Shown here: positions 28,208 to 36,064 of the stretch, piece by piece
How positions within the stretch are numbered: the first letter of the stretch is position 1
Layout: each line of letters begins with the position of its first letter
Assembly (NCBI GenBank): GCA_030532705.1
Contig: JAUNKR010000011.1
Location: 1-53,244, forward strand
Length of the DNA: 53,244 bases
Origin: Peptostreptococcaceae bacterium
GTDB taxonomy: Bacteria; Bacillota; Clostridia; Peptostreptococcales; Filifactoraceae
Direction of reading: 5' to 3'
Notes under the pieces: generated by a model
Seen by the model: only the letters and a program-made list of their open reading frames with translations
What the model was told of the DNA's origin: nothing
The model's database searches: none
Translations under genes and position numbers: made by a program

Positions 28208-28370
28208 GCCCTGTTTGATGAGAAATATACTCTCTATTTGTGGAATATCCGAGATCGTCCTTGTCCTGCAAAGGATCGCTTGTTCTGCCCATCCTACTTT
28301 TCTGCCGGTATTCTAATTTCATGGATCACAAGTCCCTTATCGCAAAACTTTTTTAATCTTTTTCCATAAC

Positions 28371-28414
28371 AAAAGGACAAGAAACTTTCGACCGAAAGAA
28401 TCTCGTCCTTTTTT
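28371..28414 (-). terminator. Bidirectional terminator downstream of rloB
   Basis: AAAAGGAC pairs with GTCCTTTT, and an inner CTTTC/GAAAG stem continues the hairpin. T-runs occur on both sides, so it can end the minus-strand rloAB transcript and also act on the plus strand. Confidence 0.8.
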
Positions 28415-28468
28415 CGATATTTCAAACTCTTCGAGGATCCGCCCTCTATGCACTCCGGTCATTTAAGC

Positions 28469-29146
28469 CTATTCCTCAAGATAGCCCTTGAGTTTCTCAA
28501 CCAATTCGTACACAGTCGTCCCCGGGTCATATTGGGATGGCTTAGTCTTTTTGGAGTCAAAACCGGACATTCGGCGTTTTGCATTCTTTATTGCTGTATC
28601 CACACTACCATGCGTATTTACAAGATCATAAATATTTTCATAATTCTTTTTGTATTTTCCATCTCCAAGATCATATTGGACAAATTTTTCGTTCAGTTTT
28701 TTGTTCCAGTCCTCTCGATGTAATGCAGAGTCATTATATTCAAAATGCAAATAAAGCCAGTATTCAAAAGACTGATTGCTCCAAGCGATATGATATTGCT
28801 TATTCCTACCAGCTGTTATTGCTTGATCGAAATCTTCAAAATCATCTTTATCAAATACGACCCATATATTTTGATAGAATACATTAGCCTCTTTTACAAT
28901 TTGCTCTGTCGCTTCAATCAGCTTCCCTGTCGAACATCCTCTTCCTTGAATTTCAATCATAGGAACAATATCAATTTGCCCGCCGATCGACTCCTCGATT
29001 TGTTTTTTTATAGCGTTAAAATATAAAGGTTCGGTTCGCTCCCCTTCGGTTACGATCAAAAAAGAATTAGCTTTTGGTTTTCTATACTCTGCTTTTCGTT
29101 CTTTTCTGGATTTCCTCTTCTTTTTGAACAGATCATCGCTTCCCAT
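28469..29146 (-). CDS. rloB: RloB-like (AbiLii-like) TOPRIM-type defence protein
   Basis: A 225-residue protein of the RloB family. After a basic N-terminus (KKKRKSRKERK) comes LIVTEGERTEPLYF, whose TEGE is the TOPRIM-like acidic motif, and later WVVFDKDDFEDFD, matching the TOPRIM DxD motif. RloB is found with RloA beside restriction loci and corresponds to AbiLii of the lactococcal AbiL system; the ATPase + TOPRIM arrangement also recalls OLD and PARIS. It would be the nuclease-like effector, an inference from the fold. It overlaps the rloA 3' end by 14 bp, with GAGGTTACGG before the ATG. Confidence 0.85.
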   Translation of the reverse strand: MGSDDLFKKKRKSRKERKAEYRKPKANSFLIVTEGERTEPLYFNAIKKQIEESIGGQIDIVPMIEIQGRGCSTGKLIEATEQIVKEANVFYQNIWVVFDKDDFEDFDQAITAGRNKQYHIAWSNQSFEYWLYLHFEYNDSALHREDWNKKLNEKFVQYDLGDGKYKKNYENIYDLVNTHGSVDTAIKNAKRRMSGFDSKKTKPSQYDPGTTVYELVEKLKGYLEE

Positions 29147-30350
29147 CCGTAACCTCTTTCATTTCAAAATCTTTGAGCAAAGGAATACCACCGTAAACTC
29201 CTGCCAAATAGTCTTTTTCGAAAGAAGCATCCGATCGGACCTTAAAGTCCGATAGAGCTACCAATTCAGAATAGCCGAAAGGATCTTTTTGCACAAACCA
29301 GATCTGATCTCTTCGGAAAAACTTTTTATCCATCAATGTAGTATCATGGGTAGTATAGATCAATTGTGCTGAAGAACTTTCCTCATAAAACAGATCGATG
29401 ATGAATTTTAAGAGCAGCGGATGGAGCTTTATGTTAAGTTCATCGATAAAAAGTGATTTATTCCCTTTAATTGCTATAAACGCATAGATAAATAATGCGA
29501 TGCTTTTAATCGTCCCTTCAGATTCATCAAATAAATCTAAGCTATATTTTTTTCTATCTTTGCCCGAGTGATAAGTTATGAAATCAATTTCTGTATCACT
29601 TTTTCTATAGTCGATATCCATAATCCCGGTATCAATCGCTTTTAAAAAATCCAGAAACCTACTCTTGTCATTATCAATGATAGAAGGAAGAAATACATCC
29701 AAAACTTGATCTCTCGTTTTTGTGTTTCCACAAAAGTCCGCAGGTACGACTAAGGTCTGCATAATACCTGAGTAAACCATTTGAAACACATCCGTTTTTA
29801 ATTTGAGCTTATTAAAGAAAGAGAGTACCAATGTTTCGGAAGAGATCTGATTTTTATACAGATCACATTCCTTTCTCACTGAACTTCCAAATTCAATAGA
29901 ATTCTTCGTTCTTTCAAAAATTGTTGATGTTCGATTGCTCGTTAAGCTTTTTCGATACAACCATTCAGTAACTATACATTCTTTATTATATTCAAAGCCA
30001 TAACGATACTCGAATCCATCCAAAATTTCTATAATTTCAAACTCAGAATTTTCTTCGTTTTTCTCAAATAAGAAAGGGATGTAGCATTCAGCTATAATGG
30101 TATTTTTGTCCTCCGAAACATTGTTGAAGGATTCTCTGATAATTCTCTGAAAATAACTCATTGCATAATATAGGTTGGATTTTCCACTTGCATTTGCTCC
30201 ATAGATAGCCGCAACTCGGAGGAATTTTTCTTTCACACCAAGGTCGATCAAATTGCAGGGATGCTCTTTGTAGGAGTTGACCGCCCTCATGTCCAAAATC
30301 GTCTCATCCTTAAATGACAATACATTTTTTAACATAAATTGGACTAACAT
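29133..30350 (-). CDS. rloA: RloA-like (AbiLi-like) AAA/ABC-type ATPase
   Basis: A 405-residue SMC/OLD-like ATPase of the AAA_15/AAA_21 group. It starts with FMLKNVLSFKDETILDM, typical of RloA. Walker A is GANASGKSN (51-59), Walker B lies in SLFIDELNIKLHP, and YTTHDTTLMD is the H-loop region. It probably senses infection and controls RloB. A strong promoter and GGAGGTGG stand directly upstream. Codon use is more AT-rich than in the purine genes. The pair lies between the tetR unit and nrdJ with no mobility genes nearby. Confidence 0.87.
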   Translation of the reverse strand: MLVQFMLKNVLSFKDETILDMRAVNSYKEHPCNLIDLGVKEKFLRVAAIYGANASGKSNLYYAMSYFQRIIRESFNNVSEDKNTIIAECYIPFLFEKNEENSEFEIIEILDGFEYRYGFEYNKECIVTEWLYRKSLTSNRTSTIFERTKNSIEFGSSVRKECDLYKNQISSETLVLSFFNKLKLKTDVFQMVYSGIMQTLVVPADFCGNTKTRDQVLDVFLPSIIDNDKSRFLDFLKAIDTGIMDIDYRKSDTEIDFITYHSGKDRKKYSLDLFDESEGTIKSIALFIYAFIAIKGNKSLFIDELNIKLHPLLLKFIIDLFYEESSSAQLIYTTHDTTLMDKKFFRRDQIWFVQKDPFGYSELVALSDFKVRSDASFEKDYLAGVYGGIPLLKDFEMKEVTDGKR

Positions 30351-30371
30351 TTTACCACCTCCTTTGTTATA

Positions 30372-30400
30372 TCATATCCCTATACGAAATTTATGTCAAT
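30372..30400 (-). promoter_or_regulatory. Promoter of rloAB
   Basis: Minus strand TTGACA (30395-30400), spacer 17, TATGAT (30372-30377), then only about 20 nt to the ATG including AAAGGAGGTGG. The strong elements imply constitutive expression. The 30401-30613 stretch has no other visible signal. Confidence 0.8.
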
Positions 30401-30613
30401 ATTTTTGTGATTTTTTCTCAATTTTATTTATCTGATATATAGTATTTCATGTTTATTGCTCCGTCACTTATTCTGTACATCTAATGTTCTCTATTTTCAA
30501 GCAGTCGGTCATATAAAATCCTCGCTATGAACAAAATTTTCTAGAGATGCCATAGAAGATCTGTCTATCAAACAGCAATAAAAAAATGGATGTCTTAAAA
30601 ATCTCTGCATAAT

Positions 30614-30650
30614 AAAAGGACTGTTTCCGTATTTAGAAATCAGTCCTTTA
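30614..30650 (-). terminator. Terminator of nrdJ
   Basis: Minus-strand AAAGGACTG and CAGTCCTTT form a 9-bp stem with an inner TTTC/GAAA, followed by TTTTATTAT, about 110 nt after the nrdJ stop. Confidence 0.8.
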
Positions 30651-30759
30651 TCATCGTCCAAGCCTCCGGGTCAAGTTCTTAGTTTGTCTGACACCTTATT
30701 CACTTAACTGTTTATTCTATCCGTTTTGTCATCATGTATAAGAACAAGATCCCCGCTGT

Positions 30760-33108
30760 TTATCGTACCGGACAGATCCCTGTCTCGCAGGCATCATTTT
30801 CAAGCTCATATTCTTCTTCTCTGGTCTCATACTTGCTGATCAATGACGGCACAAAAGGTCGCATCGCTTTCTTGCGTTCTTCATATTCTTCTGCCGTGAT
30901 GGTCTCATAAGGCATCAGCTCGTAGAATGCGTCATTGAGCGGAATGAAGGACACCGCCACGATACGCTCCCAGTTGTTCCACACGAATTCTTCGACCGCG
31001 CCCCATTCATCCTCACGCACATGCACGGTGATGGAGCAGTTGTGATCCACATAGTTTTCCATAAACATCACATAGTTTTCAAGCTGTTCGACCGCAGAAA
31101 TATCGTATTTAGTCTTTCCTTGAGGTGCCTTCACCGGAAATTCCACCACCTTAGTCGATGCGGTCTCCATCTCCTGCCCGACCTCCGGGAAGATCGGATA
31201 ACCGAGCTCTTCGACGACCTTCACCATCGGATCATTCGCTGAGATCCGCACACGTCGAACAAAATATGGCGCATGAGAATAATGTACCCCGCTCGATACG
31301 GTCGGAAGCTGGGACAAAGTCCCCTCCGGCTTCACCGTTGTGACCAAAAGCGGCGCATTCTGTCCGAGCTCTTTGGCATATTCATCCGCCGCATCGCGAG
31401 CCGCCATGCGCATCTTGCGAAGAAGCTCCGCCTCCTGCGCTTTGTCAAGCCCCACCATATTCACCATATCCTGCCATCCCGTCAACGAACAGCCGAGCAG
31501 ACGATCTCTTTTTTGCGTGTGATCCCATTCCGGCAGCTCCAGCTCCAGCATCGTCATTCGATATCCCGCTCTTGCAGAAAGCCGCTGCGCCTTAAGCAAT
31601 GCCGCCTCATCCAAATTTCCGTGCTCATCGACAAATGCCATCACATTCACCGTCGTAAGATTGCACACGCCCTTCGAATCGAGCAAGATCTCTCCGCACG
31701 GATTGACTCCCTTCATATTCGGTCGACGAGATGCCGCCGCTTCATGATTGATAAAGCCCGGTTCTCCGGAATATCGCATCCGCTCCAGCTGAATGTGAAG
31801 CTCTTCTCTCGTCGGCTTTCGCACAAAATAGATCGAGTTGTTGCTCATCTGACGATGGGCAATGTCCTGATTGATCTGCCATTTATTATTCTCAAAAGTA
31901 TATAGATTCGATTTCGCATTGATCGCCTCATTGTCATTCTGGTCGATGATGACCATCTCCGCCGTTCTTCTCACACCGCCGACCACGACATTCTCTCCGA
32001 TGATATTGGCGATGTCCATGCAATCTACGGAAGTGAGGCGAACTTTTTTCTGACTGATGCTGAGCGCCCTTTTCTTCACCACCATATCGATCTTTCGGAA
32101 CATACTTTTCAAGCTCTCATGGCCCGAAGCCGTTCCGCCGAATTTGCGCAGACGCTCCCCTTTTTCGCGGACATTCGAATAATCCACAAAAATATTCTTG
32201 ATCCCGCGGTAATTATGCTCCGTCAATATCTCAAAGAAGAAAGACAGCGATTCGATCCAACCTTCTTTGGAATCCCCGACCACGATCTCCACCGAATCAT
32301 CCGCATAAAAATTCAGCGAAGTATTCTCACGTCGTTCCTCGCGCGATTTTGGCGTGTAATCCGTGTGCAAAAGTTTGTAATCCGTGCGGATCTTCGGCAT
32401 CGCCGAAATATCCTCGTCCAGCACGCGAACGCCCACACCACAGCCGAGCATCAACAGATAAAACAGATCCTTAAAGGATTTGAACGAGTCGATCACTTCA
32501 AAAGCGCAGTTGAAATTCGCCAGAGGATAAGCCTTGCTCACCTCGGTGTTTCCGATCCAAAAAGTTCTGCCGGACAAAAACTGACGCAGATTGAATACAT
32601 TGTCATAGAGTTGCTCCGCTTCCTCCACGGATGTCGGTGCGATCGACGTGTTATACTCCACCGCACGTTGCACGGTCTCATACCAATATTCGCGTCTTCC
32701 CAGTGAATTGATAAATCTCGAATAGGTGCGATAGAACACAAAATTGCCCAGCTCCCCCATCGGCGCCTGCGAATGCTTATACTTGCTCAAAAACTCCTCG
32801 CTCAGCGTACTTGCCTTTTCCTGTCTGTAATCTCTCGACTTGTTTCGCTCACTGCGGTACAATATGTAACGCTTTGCCACATCCTTACGGATCGATCCCA
32901 TCAGAAGGATCTCCACCATATCTTGGATCTCCTCGATCCTTACGACATCCTTCTCCAGCTCGAACTCATGCTGTATCTTAAGCGAGATCTCCCTCGCAAG
33001 CTCCGAGTCCACTCCGTCGATCGTCTCCATCATCGCGCTCTCGATCGCCTTTTGGATCTTGGTCGCTTCGAATTCCACCAAAGACTTATTCCTTTTTTCA
33101 ACCTTCAT
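30760..33108 (-). CDS. nrdJ: Adenosylcobalamin-dependent (class II) ribonucleotide reductase
   Basis: A 782-residue enzyme that makes deoxyribonucleotides using adenosylcobalamin. Residues 1-95 are an ATP-cone allosteric domain (VEFEATKIQKAIE...DVAKRYILYRSERNK). The catalytic part follows the monomeric Lactobacillus RTPR plan: C201 (NFNCAFE), C471 and E473 in NPCGEI, C482 (VCNL), and C-terminal redox pair C774/C779 in CETGIC. The 11-residue and 5-residue cysteine spacings equal those of RTPR (408/419 and 731/736). The start is MKVEKRNKS with GGGAGG upstream. Unlike the Lactobacillus enzyme it has a canonical ATP-cone. Upstream NrdR-box-like sites suggest repression by NrdR. Oxygen-independent function suits an anaerobe; it requires B12. 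Confidence 0.95.
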   Translation of the reverse strand: MKVEKRNKSLVEFEATKIQKAIESAMMETIDGVDSELAREISLKIQHEFELEKDVVRIEEIQDMVEILLMGSIRKDVAKRYILYRSERNKSRDYRQEKASTLSEEFLSKYKHSQAPMGELGNFVFYRTYSRFINSLGRREYWYETVQRAVEYNTSIAPTSVEEAEQLYDNVFNLRQFLSGRTFWIGNTEVSKAYPLANFNCAFEVIDSFKSFKDLFYLLMLGCGVGVRVLDEDISAMPKIRTDYKLLHTDYTPKSREERRENTSLNFYADDSVEIVVGDSKEGWIESLSFFFEILTEHNYRGIKNIFVDYSNVREKGERLRKFGGTASGHESLKSMFRKIDMVVKKRALSISQKKVRLTSVDCMDIANIIGENVVVGGVRRTAEMVIIDQNDNEAINAKSNLYTFENNKWQINQDIAHRQMSNNSIYFVRKPTREELHIQLERMRYSGEPGFINHEAAASRRPNMKGVNPCGEILLDSKGVCNLTTVNVMAFVDEHGNLDEAALLKAQRLSARAGYRMTMLELELPEWDHTQKRDRLLGCSLTGWQDMVNMVGLDKAQEAELLRKMRMAARDAADEYAKELGQNAPLLVTTVKPEGTLSQLPTVSSGVHYSHAPYFVRRVRISANDPMVKVVEELGYPIFPEVGQEMETASTKVVEFPVKAPQGKTKYDISAVEQLENYVMFMENYVDHNCSITVHVREDEWGAVEEFVWNNWERIVAVSFIPLNDAFYELMPYETITAEEYEERKKAMRPFVPSLISKYETREEEYELENDACETGICPVR

Positions 33109-33127
33109 TGTACTCCCTCCCGATATT

Positions 33128-33194
33128 GATGATGCAGCCTTTCCACGCCACATCGGATCCTTTCATTTTTAAGCGGATATCCGCTTCCATCATC
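33128..33194 (-). promoter_or_regulatory. Structured nrdJ leader with a 16-bp perfect palindrome
   Basis: AAGCGGATATCCGCTT (33171-33186) is a perfect palindrome in the leader between promoter and start. It is enclosed by GATGATG (33128-33134) and CATCATC (33188-33194), which can pair and bring the structure close to the ribosome site at 33114-33120. It has no cobalamin-riboswitch box. Function unknown. Confidence 0.45.
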
Positions 33195-33259
33195 AGTCCT
33201 TCCGCCTCAGATCCATAAAAAACATCGGATCTTTCGACAAGACAAATAATATTCACCAC

Positions 33260-33288
33260 ATTATACCACAAGATATAGTACCTGACCA
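33260..33288 (-). promoter_or_regulatory. nrdJ promoter
   Basis: Minus strand extended -10 TGGTATAAT (TATAAT at 33260-33265) and a weaker -35 TGGTCA (33283-33288) with spacer 17. It is overlapped by the NrdR-like boxes, and predicts a leader of about 145 nt. Confidence 0.6.
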
Positions 33289-33301
33289 CTATTATTCGCA
33301 C
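33266..33301 (-). promoter_or_regulatory. NrdR-box-like operator pair over the nrdJ promoter
   Basis: Box 1 (33266-33281) reads GTACTATATCTTGTGG on the minus strand, and its core CTATATCTTGTG fits the NrdR consensus CwAtATaTwGtg. A second weaker box, CCACTATTATTCGCAC on the plus strand (33286-33301), begins exactly 20 bp away, about two helical turns. Box 1 lies between -35 and -10, so binding would block the promoter. NrdR itself is not in the window. Confidence 0.6.
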
Positions 33302-33436
33302 AAGTTATTTCCTTATCTTGTATCTGACGAAAATTCATCCTTGACATCAAAAAATTTTTATGAGTCATTTTCGATCCAATAGTTCCACGATCACACTACA
33401 TCTTGTATTCACCCGGGAAAGTTATTTGCACACAAC

Positions 33437-33477
33437 TTATCCCATAGTTGTCCACTCTATCCACAAAGTTATCCACA
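33437..33477 (+). promoter_or_regulatory. Cluster of DnaA-box-like sites
   Basis: Four same-strand 9-mers follow each other: TTATCCCAT (33437), TTGTCCACT (33448), CTATCCACA (33457) and a perfect TTATCCACA (33469), with 3, 2, 1 and 0 mismatches to TTATCCACA. Another one-mismatch box, GTATCCACA, is at 33675. The function is not shown; possible roles are DnaA control of nrdJ, a DnaA-titrating site or an origin. Confidence 0.45.
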
Positions 33478-33488
33478 TGTCAACACAA

Positions 33489-33512
33489 AAATTTTATTTT
33501 TGAATAAAATTT
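33489..33512. repeat. AT-rich perfect palindrome beside the DnaA boxes
   Basis: AAATTTTATT and AATAAAATTT are a perfect 10-bp inverted repeat with a 4-base loop, 11 bp after the last DnaA-like box. It contains no G or C in the arms, so it could be an easily melted site or a weak hairpin. Confidence 0.6.
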
Positions 33513-33551
33513 CCAAACCGTCCGATAAAAAAATTCTATAAGGCGGATCAC

Positions 33552-33603
33552 AAAAAAACCGACCCCCATCGTTAGATCATTCGTCTAACTTTTGAGGCCG
33601 GTT
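33552..33603 (-). terminator. Terminator of the M81 peptidase / DNA glycosylase operon
   Basis: On the minus strand AACCGGCCTC pairs with GGGGTCGGTT (with one mismatch), an inner GTTAGA/TCTAAC stem adds a second hairpin, and TTTTTTT follows. It lies about 190 nt after the glycosylase stop; the interval between shows no gene. Confidence 0.82.
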
Positions 33604-33789
33604 ACCATTCTTTATGATCATAAACCTAAACTTGCCATAGTGAGTTATGCCCCCAACAAAACACAGATCCGCATGTATCCACAAATATCTTTGACGGGAA
33701 CTTAGGGACCCGATGATCCTATGGACGATTTCGGCAGATCCAGCTTTGCTCCGCATCGCTTACACAAATGATTTTTAGCAAAATCCATA

Positions 33790-34266
33790 TCATCCTTTCA
33801 GTACATCCCATGCCGCGATCAATTTTTCCAAGCTCCAAAATGCATTTGCCGGACTCGTCGACGGAAGATAGCTCGCCGAGACCCCGATCGTCGGCTCGAT
33901 ATATTTCTTGTAAAGCTCCGATGCTTTTCTTCCATTGACAAAGATCGCTTGGATCTTCGCCACATTCAAGACCACCGACAGATCGTTCACCTTCACATTG
34001 GTGATACTGCTATCCGAAGATCCGATGATATCACAGGAGGCGATCACATCCCACAATGCGATATGATGTTTGTGCAAAAATGCCTTCTTTTCTTCAATGC
34101 TCCCCGGCAATTTGTCCTCAAAAACAGCAGACAACACTTTCCAAAATCGATTTTGCGGATGTCCATAAAAATATTCCTGCTTTCTCGATGCCTCCGATGG
34201 AAAAGAACCCAAAATCAAAATTCGGGATCCTTCATCGTAGGTCGGCGGTATCGAATGGATCAACAT
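33790..34266 (-). CDS. DNA-deoxyinosine (hypoxanthine-DNA) glycosylase
   Basis: A 158-residue uracil-DNA-glycosylase superfamily protein of the hypoxanthine-DNA glycosylase family (family 6). It removes hypoxanthine, the deamination product of adenine, from DNA. Family signs are LILGSFPSEASRKQEYFYGHPQNRFW near the N-terminus (read as GSFPS and GHPQNRFW), LWDVIASC, a mid-protein VNGRKA and the C-terminal STSPANAFW. GGAGGG stands upstream of the ATG, 13 bp after the M81 gene, so the two are probably cotranscribed. Confidence 0.88.
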   Translation of the reverse strand: MLIHSIPPTYDEGSRILILGSFPSEASRKQEYFYGHPQNRFWKVLSAVFEDKLPGSIEEKKAFLHKHHIALWDVIASCDIIGSSDSSITNVKVNDLSVVLNVAKIQAIFVNGRKASELYKKYIEPTIGVSASYLPSTSPANAFWSLEKLIAAWDVLKG

Positions 34267-34279
34267 ATTCCCTCCATCT

Positions 34280-35752
34280 TCAGCTTTTGTCCCCTCTAAA
34301 GCATCCCGTGATCATCCGAAGCGCAAGACCTTCCTCCTCAAAAGGATAGAGAGGCCTTGTCAAATGATGGTACGGGATATTCACGATATCCTGCGGAACT
34401 GCCCCCGGTGTCAGCGCCATCACCCAGCCCTTTGCTGCAGCGCTCAGATCCGGCTCCAAATAGCCCATTTTCACAACGATGATATCAAAATCCGACAACG
34501 CAGCGATCCCCGAGCGTTGATAACTTTCCTTCGCACCATATTGGTAGCGGTTCTCCGTCACGATGACAAATAGATTTTCGTGGCGAACGAGCGCACCCCT
34601 GCCTGCACGCTCCAGCTCAAAAATATGCTCGATTCGGACCTCAAGGCTCAGCGGTCCACCAAAAGAAGGATCGACTCTCCCGCCCAGCTCGATCTTTAGC
34701 GTATCTCCGATCTTTTTCCCATAGATCTCTTCAATCGCCTCTGCATCATAGATCGATGCAAAAAGCACTTTTTTTCGATTCCTTTTGCTTGGCTCGACAT
34801 TACAGAAAGCACGAAGCACGAGATTCATATCCCCTGCACCGCCTGCGCCCGGATTGTCACCCGTATCCGAAATAAGGAAAGGCTTTTGATCCGAAGAAAG
34901 TGCCTGATCGATCGAATTTTCCAGATGGTCCGTCGGCCCGACAAAACAAAACTCCTCCCTTGCATCCAAAAAGGCATCTGCGATCGCCTGTGCAACAGAC
35001 TTCGTCTCCTTTTCATCCGTTCCGAGTGCAACGATCGCCCCATGACAGCGTGCTTCATCCGCCCACGGAAAACCCATCCAGATCGATGCATCCAGAATTT
35101 TTCCCTTGCAGACCCTGTCGATCATCGCATAGAGGCCCTTTCCCGGCTCCACTTCCGTCGAAGTCTTCTCCCCCGGCAGTAAGATCGGCACATCCACCTT
35201 GACCTTGTGGATCATCTGCTCCGGATGCTCCAATGCAAAAAGAAGATGCGAAAAAGCTCGCTCCCTCGTCTCGATCTGATCGATATGAGGTGCTGTACGA
35301 TAGCAGGTCAGCATGTCGCAGGACTCAAAAAGTCGATCCGACACATTCCCATGAAGGTCCATCGATGCCGAGATCAATACCTTGTCACCCAGGATCTCAC
35401 GGATCCTCACAGCGATATGGCCTTCTGCATCCGTCATTCCCTCGACCGCCATCGCCCCATGGATGTCAAAAAGCAGCGCATCGATGCCCCCTTCGCTGAT
35501 CGCCTTTCCCAATAGCTCCATAAATTCCGACAACCAATTTTCAAAAAAAGTACGGCTCACTACACCGCCCGGCAACGCACGAGCATGCACCAACGGGATC
35601 GCATCCACCCTGCCCTTAAATTTATCAAGGAAAGGATAGCGACTCAAGAGATCCTCCCCACGAGTCAGCGTAAAATCAGCCTCCCCCGAGATATACGGCG
35701 TAAAAGTCGATGACTCGATGTGAATACCCCCCAAAGCGATTTTGTATGTCAT
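34280..35752 (-). CDS. M81 family metallopeptidase (MlrC-like)
   Basis: A 490-residue protein of the MlrC/DUF1485 family, named after microcystin-degradation MlrC, a putative zinc metallopeptidase. Family motifs are GGIHIESSTFTP at the N-terminus, LFDIHGAM and ASMDLHGN in the middle (candidate metal ligands), DTGDNPGAGGAGD, and a C-terminal MlrC domain with VRHENLFVIVTENR. Natural substrates in anaerobes are not known. AAAGGAGC precedes the ATG. It heads a two-gene operon with the DNA glycosylase; a functional link is not evident. Confidence 0.87.
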   Translation of the reverse strand: MTYKIALGGIHIESSTFTPYISGEADFTLTRGEDLLSRYPFLDKFKGRVDAIPLVHARALPGGVVSRTFFENWLSEFMELLGKAISEGGIDALLFDIHGAMAVEGMTDAEGHIAVRIREILGDKVLISASMDLHGNVSDRLFESCDMLTCYRTAPHIDQIETRERAFSHLLFALEHPEQMIHKVKVDVPILLPGEKTSTEVEPGKGLYAMIDRVCKGKILDASIWMGFPWADEARCHGAIVALGTDEKETKSVAQAIADAFLDAREEFCFVGPTDHLENSIDQALSSDQKPFLISDTGDNPGAGGAGDMNLVLRAFCNVEPSKRNRKKVLFASIYDAEAIEEIYGKKIGDTLKIELGGRVDPSFGGPLSLEVRIEHIFELERAGRGALVRHENLFVIVTENRYQYGAKESYQRSGIAALSDFDIIVVKMGYLEPDLSAAAKGWVMALTPGAVPQDIVNIPYHHLTRPLYPFEEEGLALRMITGCFRGDKS

Positions 35753-35950
35753 AATTTGCTCCTTTGTTTTTGTGTTTTCTTATCACTTGATATTTCACTT
35801 TGTATTGAGGTTGCGATGATAAGCAAGTTCTTATAATTGCATCCACTATAAACGAAAAACGTCCATCTAAATCATATACTAAATAATCTGATTTGACTAT
35901 ACTTAAAATACAATTTACATGGTATCGTTTTACACTCTTTGATACACAAA

Positions 35951-36001
35951 ATCCCCCTGAGTAGTTCGGGTCGTTTCCCTTATCTACTTTGACAGGGGGA
36001 T
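35951..36001 (-). terminator. Long-loop hairpin, possible terminator of the moxR-VWA operon
   Basis: ATCCCCCTG (35951-35959) and CAGGGGGAT (35993-36001) are perfect 9-bp inverted arms; just inside them AGTAG and CTACT pair for five more. On the minus strand TTTTG follows. It lies about 65 nt past the VWA gene stop. The gap 35753-36064 has no gene I would call. Confidence 0.5.
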
Positions 36002-36064
36002 ATCGGTTTTCTTCTACAACATTTTTGTCAAAAACGCGGTAATGATAAAACATCCCAAAGATCT

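Noticed and set aside
33098-33301. 67-codon minus-strand frame ahead of nrdJ
   Set aside because: It begins upstream of the predicted nrdJ start point and runs over the promoter, NrdR boxes and leader hairpin; no ribosome site.
33109-33440. Cobalamin riboswitch upstream of the B12-dependent nrdJ
   Set aside because: The conserved B12-box GCCACTG and the expected leader length are not seen on the minus strand.
35676-36053. 125-codon minus-strand frame between the VWA and M81 genes
   Set aside because: No ribosome site, overlaps the M81 start in another frame, its middle is the hairpin at 35951-36001, and the M81 ribosome site lies inside it. No recognisable domain.
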